Counted from the first letter of the stretch, positions 11,934 to 24,020 are shown. The stretch is 64,000 nucleotides of DNA from Takifugu bimaculatus (GCA_004026145.2 CP034980.1:14110064-14174063); one strand, 5' to 3'. A program made the numbers and translations. Notes: generated by a model from the sequence alone, not told the origin.

Positions 11934-14900
11934 GCACACACACACACACACACAGTCCTGATCCTGGCCAACTCTGAGTGCTCCGCGGATGCATCGACAT
12001 GGATGAGTGGCTTCGGCAGCTTGCTCACGCTCTGGGCCACCTGAGCGTGAGCAAATATGTACGTTAAGTTAAACTGGGATTAGCCCCTTGACCCCTCCCC
12101 TGAGCTGTTTTGACAATCAGGGGAGACTTAACTTAGCAATCTTGAATTATGTGAAATTCTGCTGCGACGGCAGGACACGTCGCATTCATCACAACGCGAC
12201 GGTAGTTTAACGGAGTAATTTGTCTCGACAGTATATTATCCGCACGCCCGACATTAATGATGAACGTAGAGGAAGATGCCTCGCTGGCGTTATTTCTAAT
12301 GTTTAAAGTCGTGAACAGACAACCTCGCCGCTTGGTGTCAGTGAACCCAGGCTGCGCCCGGCTGATGCTGCGGCCCTCTTTTCTGCTCTTTGCCAGGACG
12401 GCACGTGATGGAGGAACTGCTGCTTTCAAAACAAATGTGGACTGAGGAGAGAGACGGGGGACGCAGTCATTTTTCACCCTCTTGTTCTGGACCACAGAGA
12501 AGCCGGCGGTCATGATTCATTCCTCACACGCTCGGCTACAGCGTCGCTATTGTTGATGCGGCCGCTCTCAGCCAAAATATTTAATTTTCTGTGCGTTCGG
12601 CGAGTAACGTCAGGCTAAAGTGATTTCTCAGGGACCGTCTCCTCCATCTGCCTGACAGCAGCTTCAAGGACCACCTTGTGTTTTGGACACGTTGCCTTGA
12701 GTCCGTGGAGTTTGTTTGGGATGGACGTTTCTGATAAGTTGCCGCGTCTGGAAAAGTTTCCGATGGCGGCGGCGCGGCGTTGAATTGAAAGGCGCGGTAA
12801 CCGGCCATTTGATGTCAAGTTCGCCGACGCGGTCAAACAAAGCAGCTGGAATCGTTTAAGTGGCGGTAATGAAGCGTGGAGCTGCTGGGGATGAGTTCTG
12901 GGAGGGTGCGTTTGAGTAACTCAGCCCCATAAAAACCCAAATGGCTTAATTAAGCTCTGTCAAATAAAAAAATAAATGAGAAGAATCACCAGCCAGGCTT
13001 CACCTGCAGCTCAGGCACCACCCCTTTGATCAGTTAAGAGTGTGAATTACAAATGTGCGGTGCTTTATAAAACCAGTCTTCACCCAATAATGGCTCCTGA
13101 AATCTGCTTAACCGGTTCAATTTCCTGGTGAGGAAGGAATTTCATAATAATAAGTTACGATTTCATGCAAAACCTGACAGGATGTGAGAGGAATATCCTT
13201 GTTGCCGTGCTGGTGTCCCAGAAGAGTCTTTGGCCACAGTACAAGATTCTTTATTTTAAGATTCTTAATGTCCTGTGCTGGGGCACACACATTTATTTAT
13301 TTATTGATTAACAACAGTGGTTTCGCCCCAAAGTGAGCCTGTGACACCAATATGAGCCAGAACGCCGACATACGTGTGCTTCTTTATGTGGCTCTGCTGT
13401 GAGGGAGAGCCTCAGCGTCTGTGTTTTAAAGTCTGCAGCTCTTCCATCTTTTCCCGCTAATTGCAGTGCTGGACTCAGAGGTCCAACACTAGGTGTTAGC
13501 ATTCGTGTTGAAGGCAACACGCTAAGCTTCATTAGAATGTGTGTAGGTGTGCAGAGGCTGGTTAACCCTTATCTCCAGTACAGACGCACTTCTCTGGTTT
13601 TTCCCTCTCCTCTCCGCTCATTATGGTCCAATTTATTCTTTTATTTTCAAAGTTTGCTGCTACTTTTACCAAGTTTTGTGAACCGAGAAAACAAAATGGC
13701 TGGGATTAAATTGAATTTGAGTCGAAGGGAAATCATTGGAAAGTGTGGAGACACCTTTTGAGGTTTAGTAGAGGTGAATTGGACAATGCGGGGAAAAAAC
13801 AAAGAACCGTTGATCCAAACAGCTCTTGTGATCTACATACAACGATGCCTCAGATCCAGATAGATCCAATTCTGTGACTTTCTGGGTGCCCAGGTTGAAA
13901 TATGAGAAGTATCATGTAAGCCGCACTCGCAAAAGTTCCCATGAAAAACACACAAAAGCGCCGCAACACAACAAACATCTGAGACAAGGTGGAAGATGTT
14001 TACTCGTCCGTCTGTCTGTCTGTCCTGACGTTTAGAACTATGGATCTGCCACCGCTCTGCCCGCTCCTCAACTGGGGCTTTGCTTCCTTTGTCAGCGTCC
14101 GACTTTAATTTTAAACCGCTCTTCCCCGCACAATGACGGGGCCTATCATGGCAGTAATGGAGCCAGACACGTTTGAAGCAGCCACAAAAGGCTTTATTTT
14201 CCTGTGCATGGGTGCAGCGCGGGGACCGCAACTAGGCCAATCTTCTTTTGTTATTTTGTTCAACACAAGCGCATCTCTGGTGCAGCCGGGCAAAGTGGGG
14301 AAGTAGGAGGAATACGCAATTAGAAGGTGTGTCGCAGTCACGGTCAATTAGATCAGCTTCTCTCTTTCCCTTTTCCAACGTCGTGACAGAGTCTCGACGG
14401 TATTAATTCCCGATGAGGTGGCGTTGTCTCGTTAGCGTGCCGCCGTCGCCCTCCGTGTGGTTGTATTGGCTTTCTGCGAGCGTGAGATGAAGATGAAATG
14501 ACAGCGTGTCAAAGTCTGAGTCAGAGGCAGCGGTTTGAACATTAACTTGGCACTTTGGGTTGTTTTTTGTGAGCCGTGATGCGGAGGGCTGTTTATGTTA
14601 CGCTGATGCAACTAAGCCCACAAATGTCAGCAGAGTTGCGTTTTTCGTCACAGATCTGTAGCATTTACAGAGACTATTTAAAAAAACGCATCGTTTAAAA
14701 GTCAAGAAGGCCTCCATTACAATTCTAAGTTGTACACCGGCACATGAAATGATCCTCCACACCGACTCGAAGCCTTTTACACTGGTGACGCAGGGATTTC
14801 TAAACCAAAATAAACATACAACTCAAGTCAGTGAACGCACCGCCCGTCTCCGTTACTGTGTGTTCAGGTTATATGACGTACATGATTCTGAAGTCGGTGT

Positions 14901-17023
14901 CAAACTTTCTGCATAACCTTTTTTACTCCATGATGCCCACAGACGTCATCCACACCGTCGGGCCGATCGCACAAGGACGAGTGGGCGAGGTGGAGAAGGA
15001 AGCCCTGAGGTCCTGCTACAGGAACAGCCTGAATGCAGCCACCCAGCATGCAGCACGTTCTGTGGTGAGGACGGAGGGACGGAGGGACGGAGAGCTGAGA
15101 TAAGGATGAGGTTTAAAGGAGATGGGAGAATGTTGCAGCTGGGTAAATGGGGAGAATTCTGAAAGCATAAATGCCAGGAAGAGACCCCAGTCAGCCTCCT
15201 GTGCAGTGGGTGTGCAGCAACCGCCTCAACAGGGAATAATAGGACAGACATGGCACTTATTTCATATTTGGACGAGGTGGAGACAGCAAACTGTCTGTTT
15301 TTCCAACGGCGTCTCTAGGCTTGAAGCATTGTAGCCCACAGTCGGCTTCATGTTTCTGCAGGTTGAGCTGCTGTTAAAGCTCTTTATCGCCCGCTGCACA
15401 GAGAAACAACAGACTCACAGCAAAGGCACAAAGCTTTTTAGTTTAATAAGAGCAGCTCCAACCCGACGGTTGACAGTAACAGGCGGGGGAAAAAAGACCA
15501 CAGAATAGAATCAGCATCATGATCCGGCACAAAATGTCCTGTCCGAACATTGGGAGGGGGGGGGGTGAACTCTGTCATGTGATCAGAACCAGACTAACTG
15601 CTCTGTCCTCCTCCAGGCGTTCCCCTGCATCTCCACTGGAATCTACGGTCAGTGATTTTATTAACGCGCCTCTGTTTCCTTGTTTTGGTGGCGTCCGTTT
15701 ATGGAGTCCGTGCATGTCTCGGCGTACGCGCTCGGCTTCAGCATCAGTCCGGCGCCACTCGTCGCGTTATCTCCCACAACTCAGGGGTGGATCTTAGATT
15801 AAATCCTTGGATTAAGACCGGCAGATTAAGACAGATTAGGCTGCAGATTGTGTTAGATTGACTGTAATCTCCCGTCACACTGGCAGGAGTGAGAGTTAAG
15901 GACGGCGCTTGAACGCTCCCAGGGGCGGGTTTAGGTTTGAGGGCTGCTTGTTGACACTTCCCCGCTGCGAGACACAAGAAGAGGCTACAGCAGCGACTTA
16001 AGCCGAGTGGTGTCATTGATTTATCTGATGTTGGTAGAGAGTTTACCCAAGCACGAGATGGACTTGGATGCAGATGTTGCGCAACAGCTACGGTTGTTGT
16101 TCGGTACAGGTAAAGCTGTGAAGCCGCCATGACTGGTAACGTTTAGCCTGTTGGAACGTCAAGAGGTCATTAATTATCAGTGGAATGTTTCAATAAGGGT
16201 CACACTGCGTTAAAATCTTTGGGCCTCCTGCACGTAACTGGAATAAACACCAATTCCAGTTATTTCCTACTAAATTAGATGGTTTGATTGTCTTCATGAC
16301 GGCGTACAATAAAGTTTGATTCTTAAAAACTAATCTTGATAAATGAATGAAGTAAATTTGAAGTCAGTTGTTTTGTTCTTGTATTCTAAACCAGATTTGC
16401 GCCAGGACCACAAACTAAAAACGCTGTTCTTCGACATTAATGGAAGTAACAGATAAATGTGCAAATAATTAACACGGCAACAGCAGGACACTCAAATACA
16501 GTCTAACCTTAATTACCATAATTGCTGGCATCTGCGTTTATGTCTGGATGGCGGCTGTGGAATTACAAATAAAAATGAAAAAGTGGAATATTAAAGGCAA
16601 CACAAGTGTGTAAGAGCAACTGTGGAAGTGGAAAAGTGTTCGTTAAACACAACATCCTTCACATGAAATAATAAAGGACAGTGCTAGCTCTAATTGTGTG
16701 GCTTCTTCCTCACACGTAGACGTGTTTGTGCCTATGCATGAGTAATTACAGTGTAATTACCTTTTATGCATCTCTTTAGGCAAAGCAATATTGCCAGATT
16801 CTCAATTTTTGCCACCTTTGTCTCATCAGCGGTGGGGAGATAATTTTCCAGCGCTGAGACGTGCCGGATGCTAAATGGACGAAGTGTTGTCGTCGTTCTC
16901 CATCTGTTGTCGTAACAACAAGTGTTCTGAGGGATGGAGGGAGGAAGGGGAGGAAACGGGATTACATGATAAAAGAAGAGGAGCGCAGACAGCATGCTAA
17001 CCTGAACGCACACAACTGTTCCC

Positions 17024-17073
<50 letters not shown>

Positions 17074-17163
17074 ATGCTACAGGATATCCACCTGAAGAGG
17101 CTGTACATGAGGCGTTGACAACTGTGAGGGAGTATCTCGATGAACATCATGACAAGGTGCGAC

Positions 17164-17214
<51 letters not shown>

Positions 17215-20200
17215 TTGGCAATTTTCCCCTACCATTTCCTCTAGGTATTATTCCTTTCACAGCTGTTGTTTTTTTGGATTTTGTTTTCAGATGGGAGCAA
17301 CGAGAAGGTTGACTTGAGAAAACACACACACACACACACACAGAAACGTGCGCGCAGACACACATTCGGCCGGCGCCGCACTCTCCAGCTCTGGCTCCTG
17401 CGCTCACAGCCCAGCCTGTGTTTTAATTGCCTCCTTGCGGGACCAAACCTGACTAACACAAACACGCACACACACACGTTCTCTCTGGAGGGATGAAACG
17501 AGCGGAGAAAAGACAAAATGGATGGAATAGATTACTGTAGGGGAGGGACGGAGCTTGGTTAGGGTTGACGAGGGGGGCAGAGAAGGAAAAACTCTCCAGC
17601 CCGTCGTTTGCATGGGTTCAGCTGTCCTCCAGCTCCCTCCTCTGCTCCTGCGTCTGTCTCTGGTCTCCTGCGCTGCATCAGGTCCCAGAGAGGCTGTTGA
17701 TGATGTTATTGTTAGTGCCGGAGTCTCCAGAGTCGCTGTGGCAACATCAGTCGGCTGATGCCATCACCCATGGCCGGCCAAACAAGCATTTAATGTGGTG
17801 CCTCTCCACCGCTGAAAGTAAAAGCACAAAAATAAACAAACAAATCACAAAAAAAAGTGCCTTCTGCGCAGAAATAGTTTCACCGTCTGTTTTTTAATTA
17901 AAAATATCCATTTATTTGCGTATGCGAGCGTTTTCGACCAGCGAAAATTGGGTTTATTCTTCACGGCAATTAAAGTCCTCTCGTTTTTGGTGTGTTTGAA
18001 GTGCGGTAAAGTAGAAAATGAAATGGAAGTGATTGAACGTTGTGGAGCAAATGGACTTAAGATACAGGGACAGCGTGCCAGTTCTCATCCTGGAGCCATA
18101 ATAAACACATGAATCATTTATTTGAGCTACAAAAACAAACCCAAGGCACATTCAGCGCTGTTATATTTTACAAACTACATTCATTAAACTGAGTTATGAC
18201 CTCTGGTAGATTAGCATCGGGACCATTAGACCCGGGAACCATTTTCTTTTGCCAAGCTCGCCCGGATTAGAACCACTCAAATTAAAACAAATTACTTATT
18301 TGTCCCAATCACATTTGTGTTGCGACCCAGGTGTCTGGCTGAACTTCCACAGGTTGAGATCGATTTGCAAGAATCCAAAATCCTGTGATATTGTTCACAA
18401 CAGCACGGGCCGATCCGGACTTATTATTGTAGCTATAAAATTGTGAGCAAAGCGGTGGCGGTGCTTTCTGAGCCGTTCGCATTAGTGGAGCAACGCCATC
18501 AACCTGTTTTCAAAACAACCACATTTATGACCCGTTGGCTACTTTGGAAGTCATTGTCATTTACTTTAAAACACAACTGTTGATGGTGTTAACAGAAATG
18601 CTGGGTGTCACAGTCAAGGAAGCTCATAAAGAGGAGCTTCCTGCTTGTACTTGATCACTCGCAGCATCATCTTCCTCCTCGCAAGATGTCAAAATAAACC
18701 AATTTTCTCTCCAATCTTCTTTTCCCTCAAAGGCCGCCTCTTATATTATTTGCATTCTCATCTCCAAGGCCCCAGCTTGTTGTAATAGAACCAAAATGAG
18801 CTCACAAGTGTTACCAGGCTGTTTTGCATCCTCTTTCAGCAGCATTTGCTTTAATTTGAATCGGCGAGGCTGCAAAATGCTGCTCGCGGAGGCAGCTCGG
18901 TGCCTCCTCGGCGTAGAGGAGCTAGTTAGCTTCCACGCGTTTCCCTGCTTACCTTTTCGCCTCGACTGCAATTGTGCGACAGTCTGAGACTGAAAATGAC
19001 ATGTTGTATGCTGGCTGGCTGCTGAAACGTCTGGGTTTGAGGGAACTGAAGCCCAAACACCCACACCGTTCACAGAATGACAGCTTGGATCCTAATTGTG
19101 CTGCAGTGTTGAAAACAAACCCATGTAAACCCTTTAGGAGAGTAATAATGTTTGTCAGCCTGAAAGTAAGAATGGATGCTGATGTTCATCCCCTCCCGGA
19201 GTCTTTGGTTGTAGCTACAGCTGCTACAGTTCTGCGCCGGGCTCGGGCCGTGCGCTGAACTGTAGCAGCTGCAGAATCAAGTGTTTCACGTTGGAGATCC
19301 CACAGAAACGCGGGATAACGATTATTTATTTTTTTCCGCGGCCAGATCCGAGCGTTTCTGCGGCAACGCCAGGATCTGGTGTCAGAGCGTCGTAGTCACC
19401 GTCGGTTACAGTGAAAGCGTTTGCAGACCTCAGCGCGACCTCCTCTCAAACCTCCCACACACACGCACGCTGGCTGTAAAGATTGGTGTGATTCATGGCA
19501 TAACTGATCCTTAATATCACCACTACGTCTGTGTTAACGTGTGTTTTTCCCCCTTAGCTGGACAGAGTCATCTTCTGTGTCTTCTTGCCGTCGGATAAGA
19601 AGCTGTATCTGCAGAATCTGCCGCTCTACTTCCCTGGCGGTGAGCTCTCTCTCTCTGTCTCCCACTCCAGCCTTAACCTTGTGCACATATATTGTGGATC
19701 GAATTCGATTGTATCTGCATTAAAAGAATAATCAACACCAACTGTAAGCAGCGGGTGGACGTTTAGACTCTTATAACCAATGTGACTCCTTTGGCTTTTT
19801 CCACCTCACTTCCTGTTATGAATGTGTTTGATGGACTGAATATTCAAGACCACTGTCATCCTTATCTCTGTGTGCAGGCAGGCAGGCAGGCAGGCAGCAT
19901 CCAAATGTTGCCACTGGTTAAAAGTACTGTTATTTAACTTGATATCATATACTGGGTTGATACCGGTTGTGTGTTTGCTCTCCAGTGGAGCCCTGGCAGC
20001 ACATTCATTTAGTCTTCCAGAATTGGAAGACTTTATTTATCTGGGGGAGGAAATTGTTGATGTTGTCATCGGGCCAGCACTTGAGACAACACTCCAGGTT
20101 TTACCTTCCTCGTGTTGGCACGGTGCTGCGGCTTCATGCTGGGACCCGAACGCAGTGAAGCCAGCAGCCAAAGGAAGCTCAGGGAAGTTGAAACCTTCTG

Positions 20201-22046
20201 ATCCTTCTCCTGAGTAACGAGCTGAGACCTGACCGATGTGTTTGCTATCAGAGCCGCGTGTTTGCCTTCCTCTTCCTGTTCTGTTCCCTCAGCCTGACCC
20301 GTGACGGCGGCCTGTCGTCCAGGTGACCGACTCGGTGTGTGTTTTCACATCAACAGCTGAGCTCATCTGCAGGAATTTGTTCACGTCCGTGTTTGATGGT
20401 GCATTCATTGAGGAGGAAACGCTGACATTTACAAAGTGATGCCTTCAAGCGTCCTCTCACACGTCCGGTCTCCCGCCGCCACCGTTTCTTTGTTCTTCAG
20501 CGTGGTTAAATGAAGATCAGTAAATCCGTAAATTTTCTTCTGGCTGGAGCTGCAGCGTGATGACATCACCGTTTGTTTTGATTGCAGCCATGATTGATTG
20601 TGTTTTAATGCCAGGAGGGATCTCTCAGGGGAAGATTAGTCACTCATTCATTTATTCAAATCAAGCATCAATATTACAACTGCAGCCTTAACCTATAATG
20701 TCTGGCTTGCCCCCCCCCCCCGTAAATCAGCATCTTCAGAGAGGTCTTCATGTCACAAGATCTGCAGGTATTACAACCCCTCCAGCACTGCTGCATGCTC
20801 CTGCTCCCTACAGGTGCTCCAGGTTCTCCTGAATTATTCACGCTGTTCAGGTGCTCTTGAACTCGCGTTCGCAACACTGGAAGACCTTGGCAGGAAAGCA
20901 AACGCTGCTCGTGTTCGTTTCTTTGGATCTCCAGAAAAGAGTCCAAGACAAAAGAAGGTAGCGGTGATTTTCAAAGAAGTCTGAAAGCTCTTGACCCAGA
21001 TGAAGAACAACAGCAGCGTGGAGATGCTGACGGTGGAACCGCCGCAGATGTTGGTGTGTTTCACCGTGTTAGGGGGTGGTGCATTCAAAGTAAAGAGGAA
21101 ATGAGGAAAATGCGTAATTAATCTGCACGAGAAGATCTGAACAGTCATATACAGTGTGTGCAGTGTATTTCTCACCTGTGTGATCTGTAAATTACATTAA
21201 AATATTGAAATACGTTTAGATTTTTTAAAGAAATCATGAAACGACCTGTCACAATATTAGATCTGCAGAAGTTCTGGACAGGCAAGGCCTTAAAGAAGAG
21301 GAAAGTGGTCAGGTTTTTGAAAATACAGTTCAATCTGCACCTTAAATCAAAAGCTTTCCTTTTTTTTCAGGTTTGAAGAGCTCGTTATGACAAATACTGG
21401 TGATTCGGATTTTATTGATGAGCGTTTGTAGGCAAAATCCTCCATAAATCCAGGGTGACTGTCGCCCGACTCAAAGACTTGTACTGCAGCAACCCAACAG
21501 GGATCAGAAGAACTAAAGGGGAGGCGTTAAACCGCGTGCTTCCTCTCAGTTTGATGCTTTAAAACGTGACACGGCATTAACTCGTCACGTGAAGCATGAA
21601 ATGGCCACTTTTTCATCGCCAGGCTCGGTCAACTCGCCCGGAGAGGTGATTTTCCCAGGGTGAAGGTGCGCCCTTTTGAACATTCTGTTCAAGCTGTTGG
21701 TGTCTCTCTAATGGATGTGCAGCAGTGGTGGGAACACGGGAGCAGCACTTGGCTGGTAGATGAACCAGAACTTCCTGTGTGATGGAGCCGCTGCCTCAGA
21801 CCTCCAACCCTCCACTACAATAGTCGCAGCACCTTCTCCACCACAGCCGCTGTCTGAGATGTGTGTTTGTGTGTGAAGACATCATTTTGCCTTCTGGCAC
21901 GTCGCGCTGGGTGTGACTAATCCTCGTTGAAAGGCCCGCGTGATGCTACAACTGCTGCACGACCAGGGTGAGGCGTCCCCTTGACTTGTTTAACACATTT
22001 TCTTTTTTGTCCTCCCCTAGCTCCCACCATCAAGAGCAAACTCTAA
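3048..22046 (+). CDS. macrod1: macrod1, macro-domain ADP-ribose hydrolase (3' part, 6 exons)
   Basis: MACROD1-type macro domain proteins remove mono-ADP-ribose from acidic residues and deacetylate O-acetyl-ADP-ribose; the human protein is mainly mitochondrial. Six exons join at 3048-3165, 14943-15064, 15617-15647, 17083-17156, 19558-19639 and 22021-22046(stop). The spliced protein reads VDGAIHRAAGP, then AKITCGYGLPAK-YVIHTVGPIA, RSCYRNSL, AFPCISTGIYG-YPPEEA and LPLYFPG, which are the macro-domain core, the substrate-loop motif CISTGIYG and the MACROD1-like C-terminal strand. The LPxYFP ending separates it from MACROD2. The N-terminal leader and the NAAN/GGGG loop are upstream of the window. 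The first visible exon contains one extra base (about 3077-3081) that breaks the frame. The protein ends in IKSKL, a peroxisomal-type C-terminus. Exon assignment is secure; exact frame at the extra base is uncertain. Confidence 0.93.
3693..3737. repeat. (GT)22 microsatellite
   Basis: 45 bases of uninterrupted GT in the long macrod1 intron. Confidence 0.97.
9178..9215 (+). mobile_element. Possible SINE fragment
   Basis: The phrase GGTCACCAGTCCATCACACT resembles a GTCGCCAGTCCATCGCAGGG-type motif common in fish SINE bodies. Only about 35 bases match from memory and no tRNA head or tail is visible. Confidence 0.25.
9919..10215 (+). mobile_element. tRNA-derived SINE
   Basis: The left end is tRNA-like: the A-box-like GGTAGCTCAGTCTGTTGAG (9928-9946) and B-box-like GGTTGAAGACC (9975-9985) are about 45 bases apart. 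The body carries CCTTGAGCAAGGTACTGAACC and, near the end, CTGGGATGGGCTCCAGCAAA followed by CCCTGAAAGGGATGGAGCG, phrases I know as recurrent in teleost tRNA-SINEs. It ends in an A-rich tail at about 10204-10220. I could not define a clean target-site duplication. The B box deviates from GGTTCGA, so the copy is probably old. Confidence 0.8.
11245..11721 (+). repeat. (GGAT)n tetranucleotide array, 477 bp
   Basis: Nearly pure GGAT repeats from 11245 to about 11395, then a degenerate half with GGTT, GAAT, GAGT and GGGT variants. The degenerate half contains a 102-base higher-order duplication: GATGGTTGGATGAATG occurs at 11481 and 11583, and GATGAGTGGATGAATGG at 11520, 11622 and 11665. It sits in a macrod1 intron. 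Confidence 0.97.
11895..11954. repeat. (CA)n microsatellite, 60 bp
   Basis: CA repeats with two CG interruptions near 11930-11934, 170 bases after the GGAT array. Confidence 0.97.
14943..15064 (+). CDS. macrod1: macrod1 exon (YVIHTVGPIA...ARSV)
   Basis: Acceptor gcccacag ends at 14942; donor gtgagg begins at 15065. The first two bases complete Tyr, followed by VIHTVGPIAQGRVGEVEKEA and LRSCYRNSLNAATQHAARSV. This is the central strand and helix of the macro fold. 122 bases = 2 + 40 codons, phase 0 exit. Confidence 0.95.
15617..15647 (+). CDS. macrod1: macrod1 exon (AFPCISTGIYG), substrate loop
   Basis: A 31-base exon between acceptor ctcctccag and donor gtcagt. It encodes AFPCISTGIY plus the first base of Gly. 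This is the second ligand-binding loop of MacroD-type macro domains (S-T-G-I/V-Y/F-G), which holds the distal ribose and diphosphate. All expected residues are present. Confidence 0.95.
17026..17069. repeat. (TG)n just upstream of macrod1 74-bp exon
   Basis: 44 bases of TG ending 13 bases before the acceptor-exon boundary at 17083. It occupies the place of the polypyrimidine tract, as the TG run does at CFTR exon 9. Confidence 0.97.
17083..17156 (+). CDS. macrod1: macrod1 exon (YPPEEAVHEALTTVREYLDEHHDK)
   Basis: 74 bases between acceptor gctacag (17076-17082) and donor gtgcga (17157). It finishes the Gly codon and continues YPPEEAVHEALTTVREYLDE-HHDK, the helix after the substrate loop. The exon lies between two long (TG)n runs: the upstream one ends 13 bases before the exon and the downstream one starts 9 bases after it. 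Skipping it would shift the frame. Confidence 0.94.
17165..17213. repeat. (GT)24 just downstream of macrod1 74-bp exon
   Basis: 49 bases of GT starting 9 bases after the exon end (17156), directly following the donor region gtgcgacg. Confidence 0.97.
17322..17342. repeat. (AC)10 microsatellite
   Basis: Short AC run in the macrod1 intron. It lies within 110 bases of the longer (GT) run and is complementary to it. Confidence 0.9.
19558..19639 (+). CDS. macrod1: macrod1 exon (LDRVIFCVFLPSDKKLYLQNLPLYFPG)
   Basis: Acceptor ttcccccttag ends at 19557, donor gtgagc begins at 19640. It encodes LDRVIFCVFLPSDKKLYLQN then LPLYFPG, the last strand and helix of the macro domain. The LPxYFP segment is typical of MACROD1. 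Confidence 0.95.
19640..22020 (+). other. Last macrod1 intron
   Basis: Non-coding. Contains a (GGCA)n-like short run at 19877-19897 and a C homopolymer at about 20709-20722. No supported exon on either strand. Confidence 0.6.
22021..22046 (+). CDS. macrod1: macrod1 terminal coding exon ending in -SKL
   Basis: A strong polypyrimidine tract and cccctag (ends 22020) precede ct ccc acc atc aag agc aaa ctc taa. With the single G from the previous exon this reads A-P-T-I-K-S-K-L-stop. The human protein stops soon after YFP, so this short tail is an extension relative to it. SKL with a preceding Lys is a textbook type-1 peroxisomal targeting signal. Confidence 0.88.
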
Positions 22047-22290
22047 GCAAGTGGATTTGTCGGATTTACTTGCCACACATGCCCACCGCTAACATCAAGA
22101 TTTCTCCTCCTCCTCGCTGCTTTTAGAGACCAGCCTCAGTAGGAAGATTACCCCGAAATATGTGCTAAGTTTGCATTAGCTTGTGGTCTGTTTTTCCCCT
22201 CTGTGGTGTAGGAAAATAACAATACTTGGCCTTTGTTAATGGAGATCAGGCGCTTTTGTGTGTCGCCCGTGGAAACGATGACCAAAGCTT

Positions 22291-22296
22291 AATAAA
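22291..22296 (+). terminator. macrod1 polyadenylation signal AATAAA
   Basis: AATAAA lies 245 bases after the macrod1 stop codon, in an A-rich context, with a T/G-containing stretch following. It is the first perfect match after the stop, giving a 3' UTR of roughly 265-280 bases. Confidence 0.7.
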
Positions 22297-24020
22297 AAGA
22301 AATCACACAAGCTTCTAATGCGTGTAAATTGATTACTTCTCACAGCGTGATCAGTGCACTGCGGCCTCACAAGGGAGCACTTTACATGGATATTTGCTTA
22401 TTTCGTTTTCTTGCATTTACATGGAAGGAGACGGGACGGAGCAGCAGTCAGCACTCCTGTAAATAAACATGCAGGCACGTCGGGTACCTTCATGATTCCA
22501 GGGGAAATTTGATGACCACAACTTCACCGACAGTTACAAATCACCTCCCCCCCCACTCCGCTTCCTTCACGATAGTTTCTTGACTCCCGTCCAAAGCCCA
22601 TCTATCCCGGGTCTGTCTGTCAGAGCACCATATGTGTAATTATCCCGGCCTGTCCTGCATCTCTCTCTGGCACGTTTTTCCGAGGATTTAATTGCACGTC
22701 GTACACTGTCGGCGGGACGCGGCTGCTGATTTGTGTGAAGTGAAATGAATGTTTAGTAAGCCGCCGTCCCACCCCGTGACTTTAATCTGCCAACAACAAT
22801 CTTTATTGATTCCTCGCAATCTGCCACAGTGACGCGGCCATTCGGCAACAAAGGCAGGAAAAGGAATAAATAGACTGTAACAACAGGAAATTAAGAGAAA
22901 GCCCCCTTTATCTATAATTGCATTCCAAAACAGAGACTTCCGAGGTCTTTCTTTCCCTTTCTGTCTGTGGTTGTTGTCTCTTCTCATTTTCAATGCTACT
23001 CCTTCCAGATCTACGCTGGTGCTAACTAGACCCACATGTTCTCCTTGTCATCCCCAAGGTCTTCGTGGTTCTGGTTTAAATTAATGTTGCAGGTAGAATT
23101 CTTCGTGAATTATTTCACCCGCATTATTTGAAGTACCTTTTTGTCTCAGGCTCTAACCTGGACTTGTCCATACTTGAGGATGGGCTCGCTGAGGACCCAC
23201 CAACAATACTTTAATGTCTCAGGCTTTTCTTGTGGAAGCCACACAAGGAGTTGCACCGAGAACCTTTTATGTTTCCACAAGCAGCATTAAAACAAGGTGG
23301 AAACAGGTCTTCTGTCCCCTGTTTTAACCCTCTGCTGGCTGTGAATGCTGCATGTTGCACATGCTAACAGTTAGCTACACAGAGGACAATGATTCCTCTC
23401 TGCAGGACGTCTGCAGGCTGCCATCTCACACCAGTTAGACACCCCAACCCCCGGCAGCTGGCAGCTTAGCTGAAGAGGAGCCTGAAATATGTACAACACA
23501 CGATGAAGATAGGAGATTGGAGATTAGCTATTGTTGAGGGAGAGGCCTGATAACGTGTCCTCTCCAACACCTGTTTATAAGGTTAAGGTCCTTTTACATG
23601 AAGGGCTGCAGCCGGTCCGTCCTAAGGTGGCAGTACAGGCAATATGAAGAGGGGAAAAGGTTTCAGCAAAAGCCGTTTGGTGTTCTTTCCCATTTTTTTT
23701 TTTCCAGTAATGATGAGTGCGTTGTAACTTGATAAAAACTCTTTTAGGGACTCTTTTATTAGAGTTTACAGGGTGTTGTAAAACATGGACAAGGGAGGGA
23801 CTACCAACAGTTCAAACAAAGAGGAAAGATGGGATGAGAGGATGAGAGATGAAGGAGGAGTTAAAGGCCTGATGAACTCACCTAAAATACACTGGGGTGC
23901 TTTTTTTTAATATGCAGCAGACTGTGAAGCTCTTCTCCAACCAGTCAGTCTGAGTAATGAGGGAGACACAACGAGACTCATTATCCTTCCACCAATTTTC
24001 ATCACTGTCCCGTCAGTAAT

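Larger units (their letters stand above)
3166..14942 (+). other. Long macrod1 intron, 11.8 kb
   Basis: No ORF with recognisable protein similarity. In mammals FLRT1, with a single long coding exon, is nested in MACROD1; no LRR-coding ORF of that size is present here. Contents: (TG)n at 3693-3737, a pyrimidine-rich tract about 7196-7600, purine-rich tracts about 8160-8400 and 10960-11240, a tRNA-derived SINE at about 9919-10215, the GGAT array at 11245-11721 and a (CA)n run at 11895-11954. Confidence 0.7.
17157..19557 (+). other. macrod1 intron, 2.4 kb
   Basis: Apart from the GT and AC runs at its 5' end I see no exon, RNA gene or element in this intron. Open frames here are short and have no recognisable sequence. 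Confidence 0.6.

Noticed and set aside
3166..14942. Search for a nested FLRT1 gene in the macrod1 intron
   Set aside because: No long leucine-rich-repeat ORF on either strand.
17031..17407. Several ORFs rich in CVCV or THTH
   Set aside because: Translations of CA/TG microsatellites. The true macrod1 exon in this interval is 17083-17156.
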